Part shown: one piece after another, positions 52,301 through 59,452 of the stretch
Numbering within the stretch: the first letter of the stretch is position 1
How the letters are laid out: the number at the start of each line of letters is the position of its first letter
Source: Turritopsis dohrnii
Taxonomy: Eukaryota; Cnidaria; Hydrozoa; Anthoathecata; Oceaniidae
Length of the DNA stretch: 64,000 nt
Direction of reading: 5' to 3'
Assembly: GCA_027922465.2 (NCBI GenBank)
Contig: BQMF02000061.1
Location: 248,001-312,000 of the forward strand
Program-made: the position numbers and the translations under genes
Notes under the pieces: generated by a model
Databases searched by the model: none
Told to the model about the DNA's origin: nothing
The model's input: the letters and a program-made list of their open reading frames with translations, nothing else

Positions 52301-54339
52301 CACAGGAATCTAAAATGAGTTTCATACATTTTGAAATGTTCCAAAATTTAAGTTAAAACTTATTTTATTGTTCCCAGAATTTTTCTCCATATTGTAACCA
52401 ATGCATTGAAACTAAAGTCTCATATTTAAAGTTTTGAAGTAAATTTTGATTCGAAAGGACTCAAAAATAGTGATACATACTTTGACAAACTCGTGAAGGG
52501 CTGTCACAACAAGTTGGCAATCTGTCGATGATGTCAATGTTGATGCTAAAAGGTCTAAATGGGCACCACTGTTGTTTGACTCAATGACTTCTGTAGCTAA
52601 TACACCAAAAAACTCCTTAATCTCTGCATCTTCTTTAATGTTTTGTAGTGTTACCACCTAAAGGAAAAAAAATTATCAGTTGATGATAAATCATAAAGTA
52701 ATTATAATAATAAAGACACAATAGCAGCGTCGCTCGCCGCCCATGTTCAGCCTGCATTGACTTCGCGAAAAATAAAATTAAGGAATTGGCAATGATAAGT
52801 GTGCCCATGTTGTAGAGCTCGAAAACCTGATCAAAAAAATGTATGGGATCATTCCGCTACCACCAACCGTTACAGAGATGTCATTGTTCAAAGATTTTGA
52901 TGACGTCACAGACCTGCCTCAAAAAAATTTGGCCTATTGTTTCTTCACCCCATCAGAAATGAGGAAATTAAGGTCTTGTCGTCAGTATGGGAAAACGTTT
53001 TATAAGTAGTGTAACTAAAAATGTAATTGTCTTTTATGTGTATAGAAAATTTTTTAACAAATAACTTTATTATCAAATGAATAAAAGGAATTGTTTAATA
53101 TTTTTTAACTTTTAGATGCGTTTGAAAAAAGTTTATTTCATTTACGATCTGATGATGCTCCAGCCTTGCAATTGTTTTACACTCACCCTCTGTGCTCTGA
53201 TCTTAATCAATTAAGCAAACAATGAATGAATTATTGCGCACCTGTTCCGGTGTGCAGGTAAAAGAAAAAGCAAAATTAATAATATGTCTCAGCAAAAAAT
53301 GACCAAATATGGTCATTTTAATTAATTCGTAAAAGACAAGGAAACTAAATGTAGTTTTGTGTATATAAACGCTGTCAATATGATTATTATGTTTTGAAAT
53401 GTATTTAGTTGTGAACCTGATAAACAAAATCATACGAAGAACACAACAAATCACACGAAATAACTCAATGCACAAGTTCACTCTTGTATTTTCACGCAGG
53501 TGTAAGTTCATGTAGATTACTTCTGCAAATTATTGATAAAATGGATGCATGACAAGTTTAGAAAACCAGTTTTCTTTGCCGCGAAAAAATTATGCACTTT
53601 CCAAGTTCGATCAGATGAAAGATGATCAAGTTTAGGTTCGACTTATACACCAGCCTTAAGGATCTAGCATCTATTTGAACTTTCATATTCACTGTTCGAC
53701 TTACACACAAAGTCGACCTATACACCGGCAAATACGGTATTACTTCTGCCAAATCTTTAGCAAATAAATAGCATTTAACTGAAACCAAAATATCATTACA
53801 GGGTTATGCAAAATCACAAGAAAATAGAGAAAGGACTTTTGCGTCATAATATAAAAATAACACCATGTAAACAGTACCTTCTCTGTTGTGATATACATGC
53901 TTCCAGGATGTCCATGGGTGATGTATGCCATACTTATCACTTTTTGACCATTGAGTAACTCTTTGATTTCTGATATGATTGATGACAATGTGGAATCTGC
54001 ATTATATTGGAACAGAATAACACCAGATTTTGTAGCTTTGGCTAACATTGAATACTGCCTTATTTTCCAAGAAGTAACTACAATACGTGCGGGCGGAACA
54101 TAATTTGATAGACCGTAAAGCTGTTCAATCTGTGGTGGTTTTTCTTCTGGTGGAGGTTGCAATACCTTAGCGGTTGAATTATGAAACTCTTCAGGGGTTG
54201 GCGTACTATGATCGACCAAAGTTAAATCATGACCAAATTCAGTCAATCTGTTGTCCTTATGAGGTTCCTTTAAATCAAAAGAGCTACCCTGTGGGGTGTG
54301 CTCATCATCTGATAGTATATCCAATGATAGGTCGGCCAT
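19302..54339 (-). CDS. NEK9-like kinase with N-terminal DUF4347-like domain and RCC1 repeats
   Basis: Thirty-four coding exons join in frame: 53878-54339, 52481-52657, 52242-52309, 51867-51976, 51679-51794, 51320-51423, 46245-46364, 40774-40915, 39257-39385, 37673-37723, 37503-37577, 37356-37423, 36614-36695, 36263-36417, 35744-36007, 35391-35507, 34293-34365, 33985-34200, 33686-33900, 33465-33607, 32865-33038, 32416-32563, 31586-31637, 29602-30012, 28815-28937, 28666-28712, 28138-28182, 27897-27938, 25980-26064, 24771-24860, 24541-24624, 23925-23981, 23001-23072, 19302-19337. This gives at least 1451 codons. The start ATG follows an in-frame TAA by seven codons. Order: DUF4347-like (about 84-236), kinase (264-518), RCC1-type repeats (about 569-880), linker, coiled coil (about 1310-1440). 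NEK9 in other animals is a mitotic kinase acting with NEK6/7 at spindle poles; that role here is inference. The final exon is tentative and the true stop is not placed. Exon 29 has a weak donor (GTTCGC). Confidence 0.9.
20546..20635. repeat. 55-bp period direct repeat
   Basis: TCGGATGCAATTTGGGTTTT followed by CGATAGGAGCAT occurs at 20546 and, with two changes, at 20601. Confidence 0.8.
21258..21363 (+). mobile_element. MITE family M1, copy 4
   Basis: GAAAGTCACTGCGACAAAGTGCGC, in shorter form AGTCACTGCGACAAAG, then TTTCATTGAAAAGTGGTGTG, CTCTTCCGCAGAGGTTTTCC and CTATCCACTGGG follow the family order. Both ends are worn. Confidence 0.65.
21757..21848 (+). promoter_or_regulatory. Three tandem 30-bp repeats, each with a CCAAT box
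   Basis: The unit AAGTACTCATTTTCGCAACG followed by GACCAATCAA occurs three times, the first copy slightly changed (TTTCTCAATG). Each has CCAAT in the same orientation at 30-bp spacing, about three helical turns. This could be an NF-Y type promoter module or a minisatellite. No gene start is recognised downstream. Confidence 0.5.
22250..22507 (-). other. Unrecognised open frame of 85 codons
   Basis: The frame includes ATGAATTGTATATT and runs to a TAG at 22250. No domain or splice logic ties it to the kinase gene, in whose candidate last intron it lies. It may be chance or a decayed element. Confidence 0.15.
23001..33607 (-). CDS. Exons 20-33: linker and C-terminal coiled coil
   Basis: Residues about 916-1439. 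RRPPTERRPTTDRRSAGSD is a basic low-complexity stretch. Exon 24 opens with PTWIKNELESG, which matches the PGWLRKELE motif of vertebrate NEK9. Exons 26-29 are Lys/Arg/Ser-rich. Exons 29-33 form a heptad-like coiled coil (LEEIQRQAKLSEARLQAEIE, QIKQAEEWNKQREEEAN, KLQDNYNILLSLQEQLIKMQ). In NEK9 the C-terminal coiled coil dimerises the kinase. Many of the exons are very short (42-90 bp) but every junction phase fits. Exon 29 (25980-26064) is the least secure because of its GTTCGC donor. Confidence 0.82.
23600..23790 (+). mobile_element. SINE-like element, 3' part, with A tail
   Basis: The segment ends TAATAGAAAGTTGGACTTGG, GAGGGGTGAACTTTAATAAA and then poly-A. The end is shared with the tRNA-headed SINE at 34430 (TATAGAAAGTCAGGTTTGGG). 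The 5' head is not clear. Confidence 0.55.
24284..24454. mobile_element. TA-flanked MITE with repeated GTCCGACTTA motif
   Basis: Ends CAGTACAACCCCGCTTA and TAACAGGGTTGTACTG are inverted repeats flanked by TA (24282-24283, 24455-24456), giving 171 bp. Internal words (GTCGGACT, TCCGACTTA, TTAAGTCAGACT) repeat in both orientations. It lies in the intron between exons 31 and 32 of the kinase gene. Same architecture as the element at 9299. Confidence 0.88.
25208..25580. repeat. Simple-motif element with TAGACGCCCCC blocks
   Basis: Begins TACCGTAATGCATCGATTAA and then ACGCCCCCTTCTTTTAAACG. Blocks of AGACGCCCCC recur at about 25260-25300 and 25531-25560. A related scrap (GTAGACGCCGCCCTCTAAC) lies at 27196. 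The closing end is not resolved. It is in the intron between exons 29 and 30. Confidence 0.55.
28382..28500 (+). mobile_element. MITE family M1, copy 5
   Basis: The core CGATGAAGAGCATTTTTATA, the middle ACTCCTTCGCAGTGATTTTT and the end CAACAACTTTGCCCACTGAG are well kept; the left end is diverged. Intron between exons 25/26 and 27 region of the kinase gene. Confidence 0.75.
29499..29595 (+). mobile_element. MITE family M1, copy 6, abutting a splice donor
   Basis: CCCAATGGGCAAAATCTTCA, then AAAAGTCACTGCGTCGAAG, ending in CGCAGTGATTTTTCGAAACG and CCAATG. Its right edge lies within about 10 nt of the splice donor of kinase exon 24 (donor GTAATC on the minus strand, 29601-29596). Confidence 0.75.
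30127..30151. repeat. (CATA)n microsatellite
   Basis: About six CATA units in the intron between exons 23 and 24. Confidence 0.9.
31372..31425 (+). mobile_element. MITE family M1, copy 7, left half only
   Basis: CAGTGGGCTAAAATGTTGAA, then AAGTCACTGTGATGAAGAGC, then the similarity stops. Intron between exons 23 and 24. Confidence 0.6.
33686..36695 (-). CDS. Exons 13-19: RCC1-type beta-propeller repeats
   Basis: Residues about 542-915. Recurrent RCC1 signatures appear in order: GHVVAVSLERGIYTWGDNSF then GQLGHGD, a TCGQGEYGCLGHGD block, a TWGCGESGRLGHGN block, GCVFACGRNQGNKLGLN and HVYTNGNNIEGQLGIGN. A last repeat with VYFWGTKPGSKR follows. NEK8 and NEK9 carry such a propeller after the kinase; in NEK9 it binds and restrains the kinase and recruits partners (established family knowledge). 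From about 880 the sequence becomes Ser/Arg-rich (SASDSFSLSRSAKSRK), a plausible phosphorylated linker. Confidence 0.92.
34430..34710 (+). mobile_element. tRNA-derived SINE
   Basis: The head has an A box (TAGCGTAATGGTAACG) and a B box (GGGTTCAAGTCC) at tRNA-like spacing. A body of about 180 bp follows, ending TATAGAAAGTCAGGTTTGGG, then an A/T-rich tail. The putative anticodon arm does not fold into a normal tRNA, so this is a SINE and not a tRNA gene. It lies in the intron between exons 16 and 17, antisense to the kinase. Confidence 0.8.
35023..35050. repeat. 28-base C homopolymer (G28 in the kinase transcript)
   Basis: Twenty-eight consecutive C on the plus strand, in the intron between exons 16 and 17. 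On the transcribed sense it is a G28 run. Confidence 0.95.
37503..51976 (-). CDS. Exons 4-11: NEK9-type protein kinase domain
   Basis: Residues about 237-518. The glycine loop is split across exons 4/5 (IGRG-AYGTAVLYR), the ATP lysine is K293 (VVLKEI), and the likely helix-C glutamate is E311. HRDLKTQN (385-392) is split inside the Arg codon between exons 7 and 8. DFG is 405-407, VGTPYY lies in the activation segment, and the NEK-typical SPE is 430-432. SDIWALGCILYEM and DPSLRPDAEEIL close the C-lobe. All catalytic residues are present, so it should be active. The closest family by motif is NEK9 (YRKKDDDSLVVLKEI). The domain is spread over 14.5 kb because two introns have taken up LINEs and DNA elements. 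Confidence 0.95.
38247..39141. mobile_element. TA-flanked pogo/Tigger-like DNA transposon remnant, 895 bp
   Basis: Ends CCTTACTTGTATT and AATACAAGTAAGG are inverted repeats flanked by TA (38245-38246, 39142-39143). Subterminal words such as GTGCGCGAATTTAAAACTGA recur. Inside, on the plus strand from about 38703, LKPLHARWVTQYYDHIR and VVKNGWKRLGITDAL resemble the C-terminal end of DDE transposases of the pogo/Tigger group. An 80-codon minus-strand frame (38466-38708) is not recognised. It is a deletion derivative in the intron between exons 9 and 10 of the kinase gene. Confidence 0.75.
39448..39682 (+). mobile_element. Helitron-like fragment, copy A
   Basis: Begins CTATATATTAATAGCCGATT and shares AACGGTTGGTAATGGAAAAA and GCCAATTCCTAAATTTTATT with copies B and C. 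It ends GTGTCTAG, and copy B follows directly. Confidence 0.6.
39683..40746 (+). mobile_element. Non-autonomous Helitron-like element, copy B
   Basis: Starts TCTATATATTAATAGCCC and ends with a hairpin CCGCCTTAGCGG directly followed by CTAG and a T, the classic Helitron 3' end (hairpin plus CTRR, inserted before T). No Rep/helicase is present. It has been split by a TTAA-target element at 40061-40678. Its 3' end is 27 bp from the edge of kinase exon 8. Confidence 0.75.
40061..40678 (-). mobile_element. TTAA-target TIR element, 618 bp, nested in the Helitron-like copy
   Basis: Ends AGGGGAGTTGAGG and CCTCAATTCCCCT are inverted repeats. TTAA is duplicated on both sides (40057-40060, 40679-40682). 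Copies A and C of the host element keep the uninterrupted site (CCAATTCCTTAATTTT in C). A minus-strand frame of 69 codons from ATG at 40479 is Ser/Asp-rich, then CYECEPEYTEEELKKIL; I do not assign it. TTAA duplication fits piggyBac or Kolobok groups. Confidence 0.85.
41000..43134 (+). mobile_element. CR1/jockey-like LINE, 5' part (endonuclease and start of RT), inactive
   Basis: Plus-strand frames give an AP-endonuclease (ISIGHLNINSYRYKF, FAETKLDESF, VIGDLNME, GISDHHKLI) and the N-terminal part of reverse transcriptase (YRPISCLPPFAKIFEKL, SGYRKGFN, GVVLMDLSK). A frameshift and a stop interrupt the endonuclease at about 41640-41750. A frameshift lies at about 42955, and a small deletion follows DLSK near 43100. 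The ORF continues after 45052. It sits in the intron between kinase exons 7 and 8, antisense. Sequence before about 41330 is too worn to place ORF1. Confidence 0.85.
43135..45046. mobile_element. Palindromic (foldback-type) element, 1912 bp, inside the LINE
   Basis: Ends TGACATGGAAAGCGAAAAGG and the exact inverse CCTTTTCGCTTTCCATGTCA bound the element; CATATG is present at both outer edges. Because CATATG is a palindrome, the target duplication could be 6, 4 (ATAT) or 2 bp (TA). Both subterminal zones (about 43160-43435 and 44735-45005) are packed with inverted words such as TTACGCTTACGTAAGCGTAA and CTTACGGCGTAAG. The middle (43.5-44.7 kb) has no recognised frame, so it is non-autonomous. Removing it restores the reading through SAYG of the LINE. 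Confidence 0.9.
45053..46200 (+). mobile_element. CR1/jockey-like LINE, 3' part (RT catalytic core to end)
   Basis: This continues the LINE interrupted at 43134. GVPQGSILGPLFFNIYLND and the catalytic YADD box (about 45249-45260) are followed by the thumb (LLGITVDPKLDLTSHI), the C-terminal GPQTWGLL block and CRLCATYIQHV, with a stop at 46111-46113. This half is open for 321 codons, so it was less damaged than the 5' half. A short AT-rich 3' UTR ends close to kinase exon 7. Confidence 0.9.
46443..49235 (-). mobile_element. CR1/jockey-like LINE in minus orientation, 5'-truncated, with A tail
   Basis: Reading on the minus strand: the end of an AP-endonuclease (FVFGDFNVHHKKWL), a linker, RT motifs (ATGPDGIPVV, NYRPISLLPVMSKI, SQYGFRSQRSTADLL, VALDISKAFDKVWH, AGVPQGSVL, YADDSTIYS), a thumb, and the C-terminal SLCLFYKYFYG block. 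The A tail shows as the T run at 46448-46463. Stops at about 47937, 47697 and 47070 and a break near 47226 make it inactive. It is 5'-truncated in the endonuclease and lies in the sense direction in the intron between kinase exons 6 and 7. Same family as the fragment at 3310. Confidence 0.9.
49240..49822. mobile_element. Probable TIR element carrying a HIRAN-like frame
   Basis: TACCCCGCATATAAGCGCTG at the left and repeated GGATATAGGCGCATGCGCC words at the right, ending near GGGGCCGGGTTAA, look like worn inverted ends. The exact boundary and target duplication are not resolved. Confidence 0.45.
49343..49627 (+). CDS. HIRAN-like domain fragment, 94 codons
   Basis: From ATG 49343, residues about 15-60 read HEMLTAEMEPENEHDKFAV, then KIVKNNEAVEHLPKELSKY. 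This follows the HIRAN pattern (E..N..D..A..V...G.lP..ls), including the N..D..A core. HIRAN domains bind 3' DNA ends in HLTF-type helicases; free HIRAN-like ORFs also occur in cnidarian repetitive DNA. The frame is short with no partner domain. It is probably cargo or a remnant of the surrounding element, and lies antisense in an intron of the kinase gene. Confidence 0.45.
   Translation: MVLHFKILCLQQHRHHEMLTAEMEPENEHDKFAVKIVKNNEAVEHLPKELSKYCTSALLAGQRYPVKLRERRKTRKGMAWKYHAYDGRATLYGV
49823..51319. other. Intron sequence between kinase exons 6 and 7; no gene recognised
   Basis: 50280-50560 is less AT-rich (ACTAAGCCACTGATGAAG, TTCCCCATGGGGCCACTTGC) and may be an old repeat. Nothing else is recognised. 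Confidence 0.4.
52242..54339 (-). CDS. Exons 1-3: DUF4347-like N-terminal domain
   Basis: Residues 1-236. Residues 1-83 are acidic, Pro-rich and probably disordered. From about 84 (ARIVVTSWKIRQYSML) the pattern follows DUF4347 (Pfam PF14252) as I know it from bacterial proteins: a strand, an alternating helix (STLSSIISEIKELL), MAYITHGHPGSM with the conserved His-Gly at 142-143, then AHLDLLAST (187-195), ALHEFVKIPVNVCKD and a GND turn. In bacterial members the LLAS position is usually a Cys (a His/Cys pair as in caspase-like folds); here it is Ser193. If that comparison holds, the domain is a non-catalytic relative. Exon 1 ends phase 0 and exon 3 phase 2, matching the next exons. Confidence 0.75.
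52723..52985 (-). mobile_element. Helitron-like element, copy C, 3' part
   Basis: The reverse complement matches copy B in CTGTAACGGTTGGT, CATGGGCACACTTATCATTG, CCAATTCCTTAATTTT and GGCTGAACATGGGCG. Its last bases (GCTATTG) have lost CTAG. It keeps the TTAA site that is occupied in copy B. Intron between kinase exons 1 and 2. Confidence 0.7.
53620..53744. repeat. Simple-motif element with GTCGACTTATACACC blocks
   Basis: Repeated TTCGACTTATACACC-like words close with CCGGCAAATACGGTA. The TACCGTA terminus (read in reverse) is shared with the element at 25208. The other end is not found. Confidence 0.5.
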
Positions 54340-54346
54340 TTTCCAA

Positions 54347-54465
54347 CTTTGGTGGTTGAATTAGGAAACACCTCAGTGGTTGGAGCACTACAATTGAAGT
54401 TAATTTATGATCAAATTCAGTAAATCTTGTGTCTTTTAAATCAATGGAGCTGCCTCGGCATGAAA
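54347..54465 (-). pseudogene. Decayed tandem copy of part of kinase exon 1
   Basis: On the minus strand, GGCAGCTCCATTGATTTAAA, then GATTTACTGAATTTGATCAT and CCTAATTCAACC, parallel exon 1 (GGTAGCTCTTTTGATTTAAA, GATTGACTGAATTTGGTCAT, CATAATTCAACC) about 165 bp away. Frame breaks and a stop just before the real ATG show that it is not translated. It lies in the 5' leader or promoter of the kinase gene. Confidence 0.8.
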
Positions 54466-54499
54466 AAAATGAGATGATAAGGGGCAATAACAAATTGGT

Positions 54500-55424
54500 T
54501 ACCTAGAAAATATTGTATATTTGCATTCTGAAATGCTTAACATGTTTTACCTCAAAAATTTAAACACTTCATTATTACGTGACCATCTTTATTTTCCTAT
54601 TATTGCCAGCTGTATAAATATAATAGTATTAATATCTAAAAAATACAGACCAGATGAACTGCCATTGTTAAGAGCAACTTTTACTTATGTTTTTCAAGAA
54701 GTGATTGGAGACGACGTTGCAATCCAACAGTGATAAAACAATTTTTATTATATAAGGGGATTTTCTGCATGGAATGGTCCTAGAAAGACCTATTTCTCAA
54801 AGAATACCATTTCGTTTTAGTGCTGTTTTGCAAAAAATGTCCTGAATGTGGGTTTTTATAGAGAATATTAGGGCAGTGACTAACGACTAGACGAAGTCAA
54901 AGCCAAGATTTCACTCTGAAAGTTTTCTTTGGTAGCAATTGTTTGAAAGCCATTCACAGCAAAAAAAGATCATCTTTCAAAACATTTTAAATCCTTTGTC
55001 TAGGGTCTGCAAAGGTCGACAGAAATCTAAAAATCATGTCGATTGAAATATATCAAGAATCTAGAACATATGTCAGAAAAATAAAAATGAACGCTTTTGA
55101 AGATTTTACGGTGAAAAGAAGAAGCAAACTTCATTACCAGTGGAGTATTTACATGAAAAATCGAAAGTAAAAGCATCTATTCAGATGTAATACAATTTGT
55201 TTGACATTTGCTTCGATCCCAATCCCAAAATCTATTGCTAGAATATTACAATAGCAAATAACTTTTTAACGTATTATTGAGTGTGAAAAATAGTAACACA
55301 TTAACAATAAACGTTATTCGTTGTTTATAAACAAAAAAACTTTGCATCAATTCATTGGAAATACCACAAGAGCAAACCCTGTTTATACAAAGATGTAAAA
55401 GAGACAGGCGATATTTCATTATTA
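54500..55424. other. Upstream flank of the kinase gene; nothing recognised
   Basis: A plus-strand frame at 54521-54733 (ending TFTYVFQEVIGDDVAIQQ) is open for 70 codons but has no recognised domain and no splice support. Confidence 0.4.
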
Positions 55425-55955
55425 AAGCTTGGTTCTCACTATGAGCTAACGATCAGCAAACCATAGTGCACATGAACAGCTCTATCCTTGGCTCATAGTG
55501 AGAACGTTCTTAGCTCTTTCTTAAACAACCATTAGCTACGCATTGGCTCATCGTTAGCCAAAAAAAAATATCAAAAATTTTTTTTCAGCGAACGAAGAGC
55601 TAAGCAAAACATCAAAGAGAACCGATCAAAATCATACGCAAATGGATGGATTTTCTGAATAAAAGCACGTTTTCAAGGAAAAAGGGAGGGATTGTGTGAG
55701 GAATGCTTGGAATGCTTCTTTTTTCGTCTGTTTTTCTTTATTTTGGAAATTCTACGTCTTCTTCTTCAAAGAATCAGAAATAGTAGCATCTTTTTTAAAA
55801 TGTTCTTTGTAATCCATATTTGTTCTCTTGGACGATAACACAGTGAGAACCCGTTTAAGTCATTTTGATGTACCTGTAGCTCATTTAAAAATCGGCTCTG
55901 TATATCATGAACACTATAGTTAGCTGATCTTTAGCTCATAGTGTGAACCAAGCTT
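55425..55955. mobile_element. TIR element, 531 bp, AAGCTTGGTTCTCACTATG ends
   Basis: AAGCTTGGTTCTCACTATGA at the left is mirrored by TCATAGTGTGAACCAAGCTT at the right, with one difference. Subterminal TAGCTCAT words recur inside. The target duplication is unclear. No transposase. Confidence 0.82.
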
Positions 55956-56195
55956 AATAATTCAAGAAAAATATTCAGTCTTTTCTTTCAGGGTTATTAT
56001 TGCCATTATAATAGTAGATTCTGTTGACACCGCATATAATCAAGTCTTTTACTAAAACAGAAAATGCTTGATAAAAAGGTGAAAATACTATTTCACACCT
56101 GAGATCAATCATATAATTCAAAATGAACATCTGTCCTGCTATATGAAAGTGATATGAATAGTTTTAAAAACATTCTTGATTATTTAGGTACTATT

Positions 56196-57208
56196 CAGGG
56201 TGCGAAATAAGAAAATTATCTGAGCAGGTCAATGTCCGGCTAATTCTACGAATTTAGTGTGAATTGAACGGTCATTGAAGATGTTGACAGGTCACTGATT
56301 AAGTGCTTGTATACATGAAGAAATGAAAGTTAAGTCTTTCATATTGCTGGTGAGAAGGACGATTCTAGCAACTTGGCGTCCTAAACCAGCTAGTTATCAG
56401 TGAACCCCAATCACTGAAACTAACAATATGTTAGCATTATTTCGTCACCACTGAACTATTGATGAGCAGTAGGTCTTATGTCTCTTACGAATATCATAAT
56501 GCTTGTGGTGAAATAATTCACAGATAAGCTTGAGCAAATCAGATTGTCTAAAAATAATTATTTGAGGGCGGTATCGTCTATATATAACACAATTATTTGC
56601 AGGGATAGCTAAAGAATAATTATTATCAACTTTCTCTTCAACATTTCAATTTGCTTCTTTATGAAAATAAACGTTTATTTCGTCATCTGTGTTTAACCTT
56701 TTTCTTTATTTGCAATCATCAACATTGATTGTGTAGAATAAAAGACTACCACTAAATAAACTTAATTTACCACGTATCAACCTGCAAAACATCACTTTCT
56801 TCTTACTTCACCTGTTGTCTGCCGAAATGAATGATAAAACATTTCGCACATTTTACATGCGCTCTCCTCTGCTGTTACTAATCAACAATATATACGCTGT
56901 AATTAATAAAAGTTTTAATAACAAACTCTCAGTTGAAGGGCAGAAAGTTTGTTTTCATATCACGCGAACAAGAGGTGGAAAGTCGAAAGTGAAACGAAGA
57001 AGAAAACCGACTTTTTTTCTGCGCAACAAGAAAAAATAATAATAATAATGTAGTTAAGGAAAAACATCACAAGATTAAAAAAATCAACTTGGGGAAATGT
57101 ATTGGCAGGACAATGGCCTGTTCAGTAGAGCATTTTGTGATAAAATTGCCGGTCAAGTCTATTTTAAACCGGACTTTGTCCGGTGTCCGGCCGTTATTTC
57201 GCACCCTG
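56196..57208. mobile_element. TIR element, ~1.0 kb, CAGGGTGCGAAATAA ends
   Basis: CAGGGTGCGAAATAA at the left and TTATTTCGCACCCTG at the right are exact inverted repeats. GTCCGGC and TGTCCGG words lie beside both ends. The 225-bp frame at 56815-57039 is Lys/Arg-rich and unrecognised. A clear target duplication is not seen. CAG termini suggest a hAT-like origin (inference). Confidence 0.85.
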
Positions 57209-57424
57209 CCATATAAAATAAAAAGCAAGAACATTAATTATAAAAATTAACTATCAAATATATTATGTTCATACAATCATCTATAAATATAATAGATAGA
57301 TTCCAAAAACAGCATCGCATCCCAAGGTCTACTCAACTATTGAAATAATATTGTTTATCTTAAGAAAATGATGAATAAGTGCCTCAAATAACATAAACAA
57401 TAATAAAAAAAACCACAATCACCT

Positions 57425-57558
57425 ATCAGTCTAGTATGTGCAAGTTCTCTGCCTTAAAATCTGAGGTATACATTCCTGGTGGAGGCCCACATCAGTGGAT
57501 AACACTGCCAGTTCCCCCCGGCCTCGTTAAAATAAATTCAAAAAAAAAAAAAAAAAAG
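57425..57558 (+). mobile_element. SINE-like retroelement with A tail
   Basis: A moderately GC-rich body (GGTGGAGGCCCACATCAGTG, CCAGTTCCCCCCGGCCTCG) ends in TAAAATAAATTC and a run of 18 A. No pol III boxes are clear. Confidence 0.4.
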
Positions 57559-58890
57559 CAACTCTTGTTTCAGTTCTTTAAAACATTTTTTTTAGATTGT
57601 GAGATAATCACATATCAAAATATTTTTCTGAATGCTTTAAACCTTTTTAATTTTTTAATTTAATTCTTCTTTGTAATATTTTTTATCTTTAAAATTTTGT
57701 AACATATGATTTGAGTAGCATTGAAATATATCTATTATGAATGTGCATACAACATTTACTTTCACTGAGAAATTTTCACAATAAAAGCAAGAGATTTATA
57801 ACTACCAGTTTTTATTTAACAAAACCAGAGTTGCAGGATTATGCAAATAATGGAAGATAATAAAGAAGATGAAATAGCCTTTTATTTAGAAAGTAAATAA
57901 ATATTCCTTCTAATAGATTGAATATATATCTATATGCTGTGAAGAAATCGTATCATAAAAAATATGCCCCTGTTTTGTTGCTCACAACATTAATGATAAA
58001 TAAAGTAATAATAGCAAAATATATTTTCATGCTCTTCCTTTGTATGAAAATCATTTGATAATATATATAGCTTCAAAAAATATGTCATGACAAATAAACT
58101 GGCGGACAAGCCATTATATTCCTTTCAAACCATTTTGCAGAAAATTTTTTCAATAAGTCATGACATGCGGATGAAATATGCTCCACCAATAACGCAACAA
58201 ATAAAAATAAAGTTTATTAAAAAGCCGCTCTTTGCCATCAATGTTTGCATATAAGAAAAAAAGGCAAATCCAAGAAGAACCTCAATAGATCAATCAAACA
58301 AATCAGAAGTTTCTCTCTCCTCCATGTATAATGTTCACTTTCCAAATTTTTACTCAATGCTATAGTATCTTTCTTTCTATTAGGTTTTAAAAATATTGAT
58401 GTGGACTAAACGAAACGAGTGTTTATGAAACACAGATCTGTGCCATAGAAATGAGTATGTATACCATGATGCAGTACAAAAAAACCTTAAAAAAAACCTT
58501 AGTGTGTTGTCTGGAAACCATCATGTTTAGTTACAAACTGTAGGTCTTGAGCTGAATTTCAACCAGGCGGAAAATGTAGTGTTTTTTTTGTTTTTTGTTA
58601 TTTTAATGGCTTATATTGGTCTGATGTCACAGACATTTTATACTTACTATGTGAGCCATTACTTAAATGATATGTCACAACTATATGGCTAAAAAGGATG
58701 GCGCACAGAGTTGAAAATAGAATTAAAGTTAAAATTAAAAAACTATAGAGCAAAAATTTTAATTTACGCTATCTTTGGTTACTACTTTTTTTTTACATTA
58801 GCATTAATTTATACTACCTTGGGGTCCCCTTAAAACTTATGTCAAAATCTTAGGGTAATTATATATAACTTCTATAAACAATTCAAAATA
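57559..58890. other. AT-rich stretch, nothing recognised
   Basis: Very AT-rich with homopolymer runs and no convincing frame on either strand. Confidence 0.5.
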
Positions 58891-59447
58891 CAACCCTTTT
58901 AATTAAGAGTTTTTTCCAACGGCAAAATTTTGCCGTCGTGATATGATGATTTTGTTGGACACGTCGGCAAATATGTTTTTCACGTCGGCAAAATTGTTTT
59001 TATTAAATATGCCTTTCCACTCGTTTTCCTATACGTATCTAAAAGTTAGAGCAATCGGCGCACTCCCGCTCGCTTTTCGATAATCCTCGTGACATTTTAT
59101 CTAAAATTATTTTGTCTAAGTAAGTTTCTTAATCAGAAATACTTCTCGTGGTTAAAAATAAAACGTATTTCTTTTTATGCAGAAGCAATTTAAATGAATG
59201 AAGAAATAAATGAACGTGATGAAAGAAAAAAAACGAATACTGAAAGAAAAAAATGAATGAACGAGTTCGTAAAAGAAAAGAGAACATGTTTTTTTCCTTT
59301 GTTTTATTTTTTTAACGGGTTGTTTATTCCGAAAATACCAAAATTCTAGCGACGGCATTTTTTTGCTGTTGTGAAATGTGCTTTTCTCAAATTACGACGG
59401 CAATTACGTCGGCATTTGCCACGTGCCGCCGTGAATTAAAAGGGTTG
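58891..59447. mobile_element. TIR element, 557 bp, 5-bp target duplication
   Basis: CAACCCTTTTAATT at the left and AATTAAAAGGGTTG at the right are exact inverted repeats. AAATA is duplicated on both sides (58886-58890, 59448-59452). Interior blocks of GTCGGCAAA and TTGCCGTCG repeat in both orientations. Confidence 0.88.
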
Positions 59448-59452
59448 AAATA

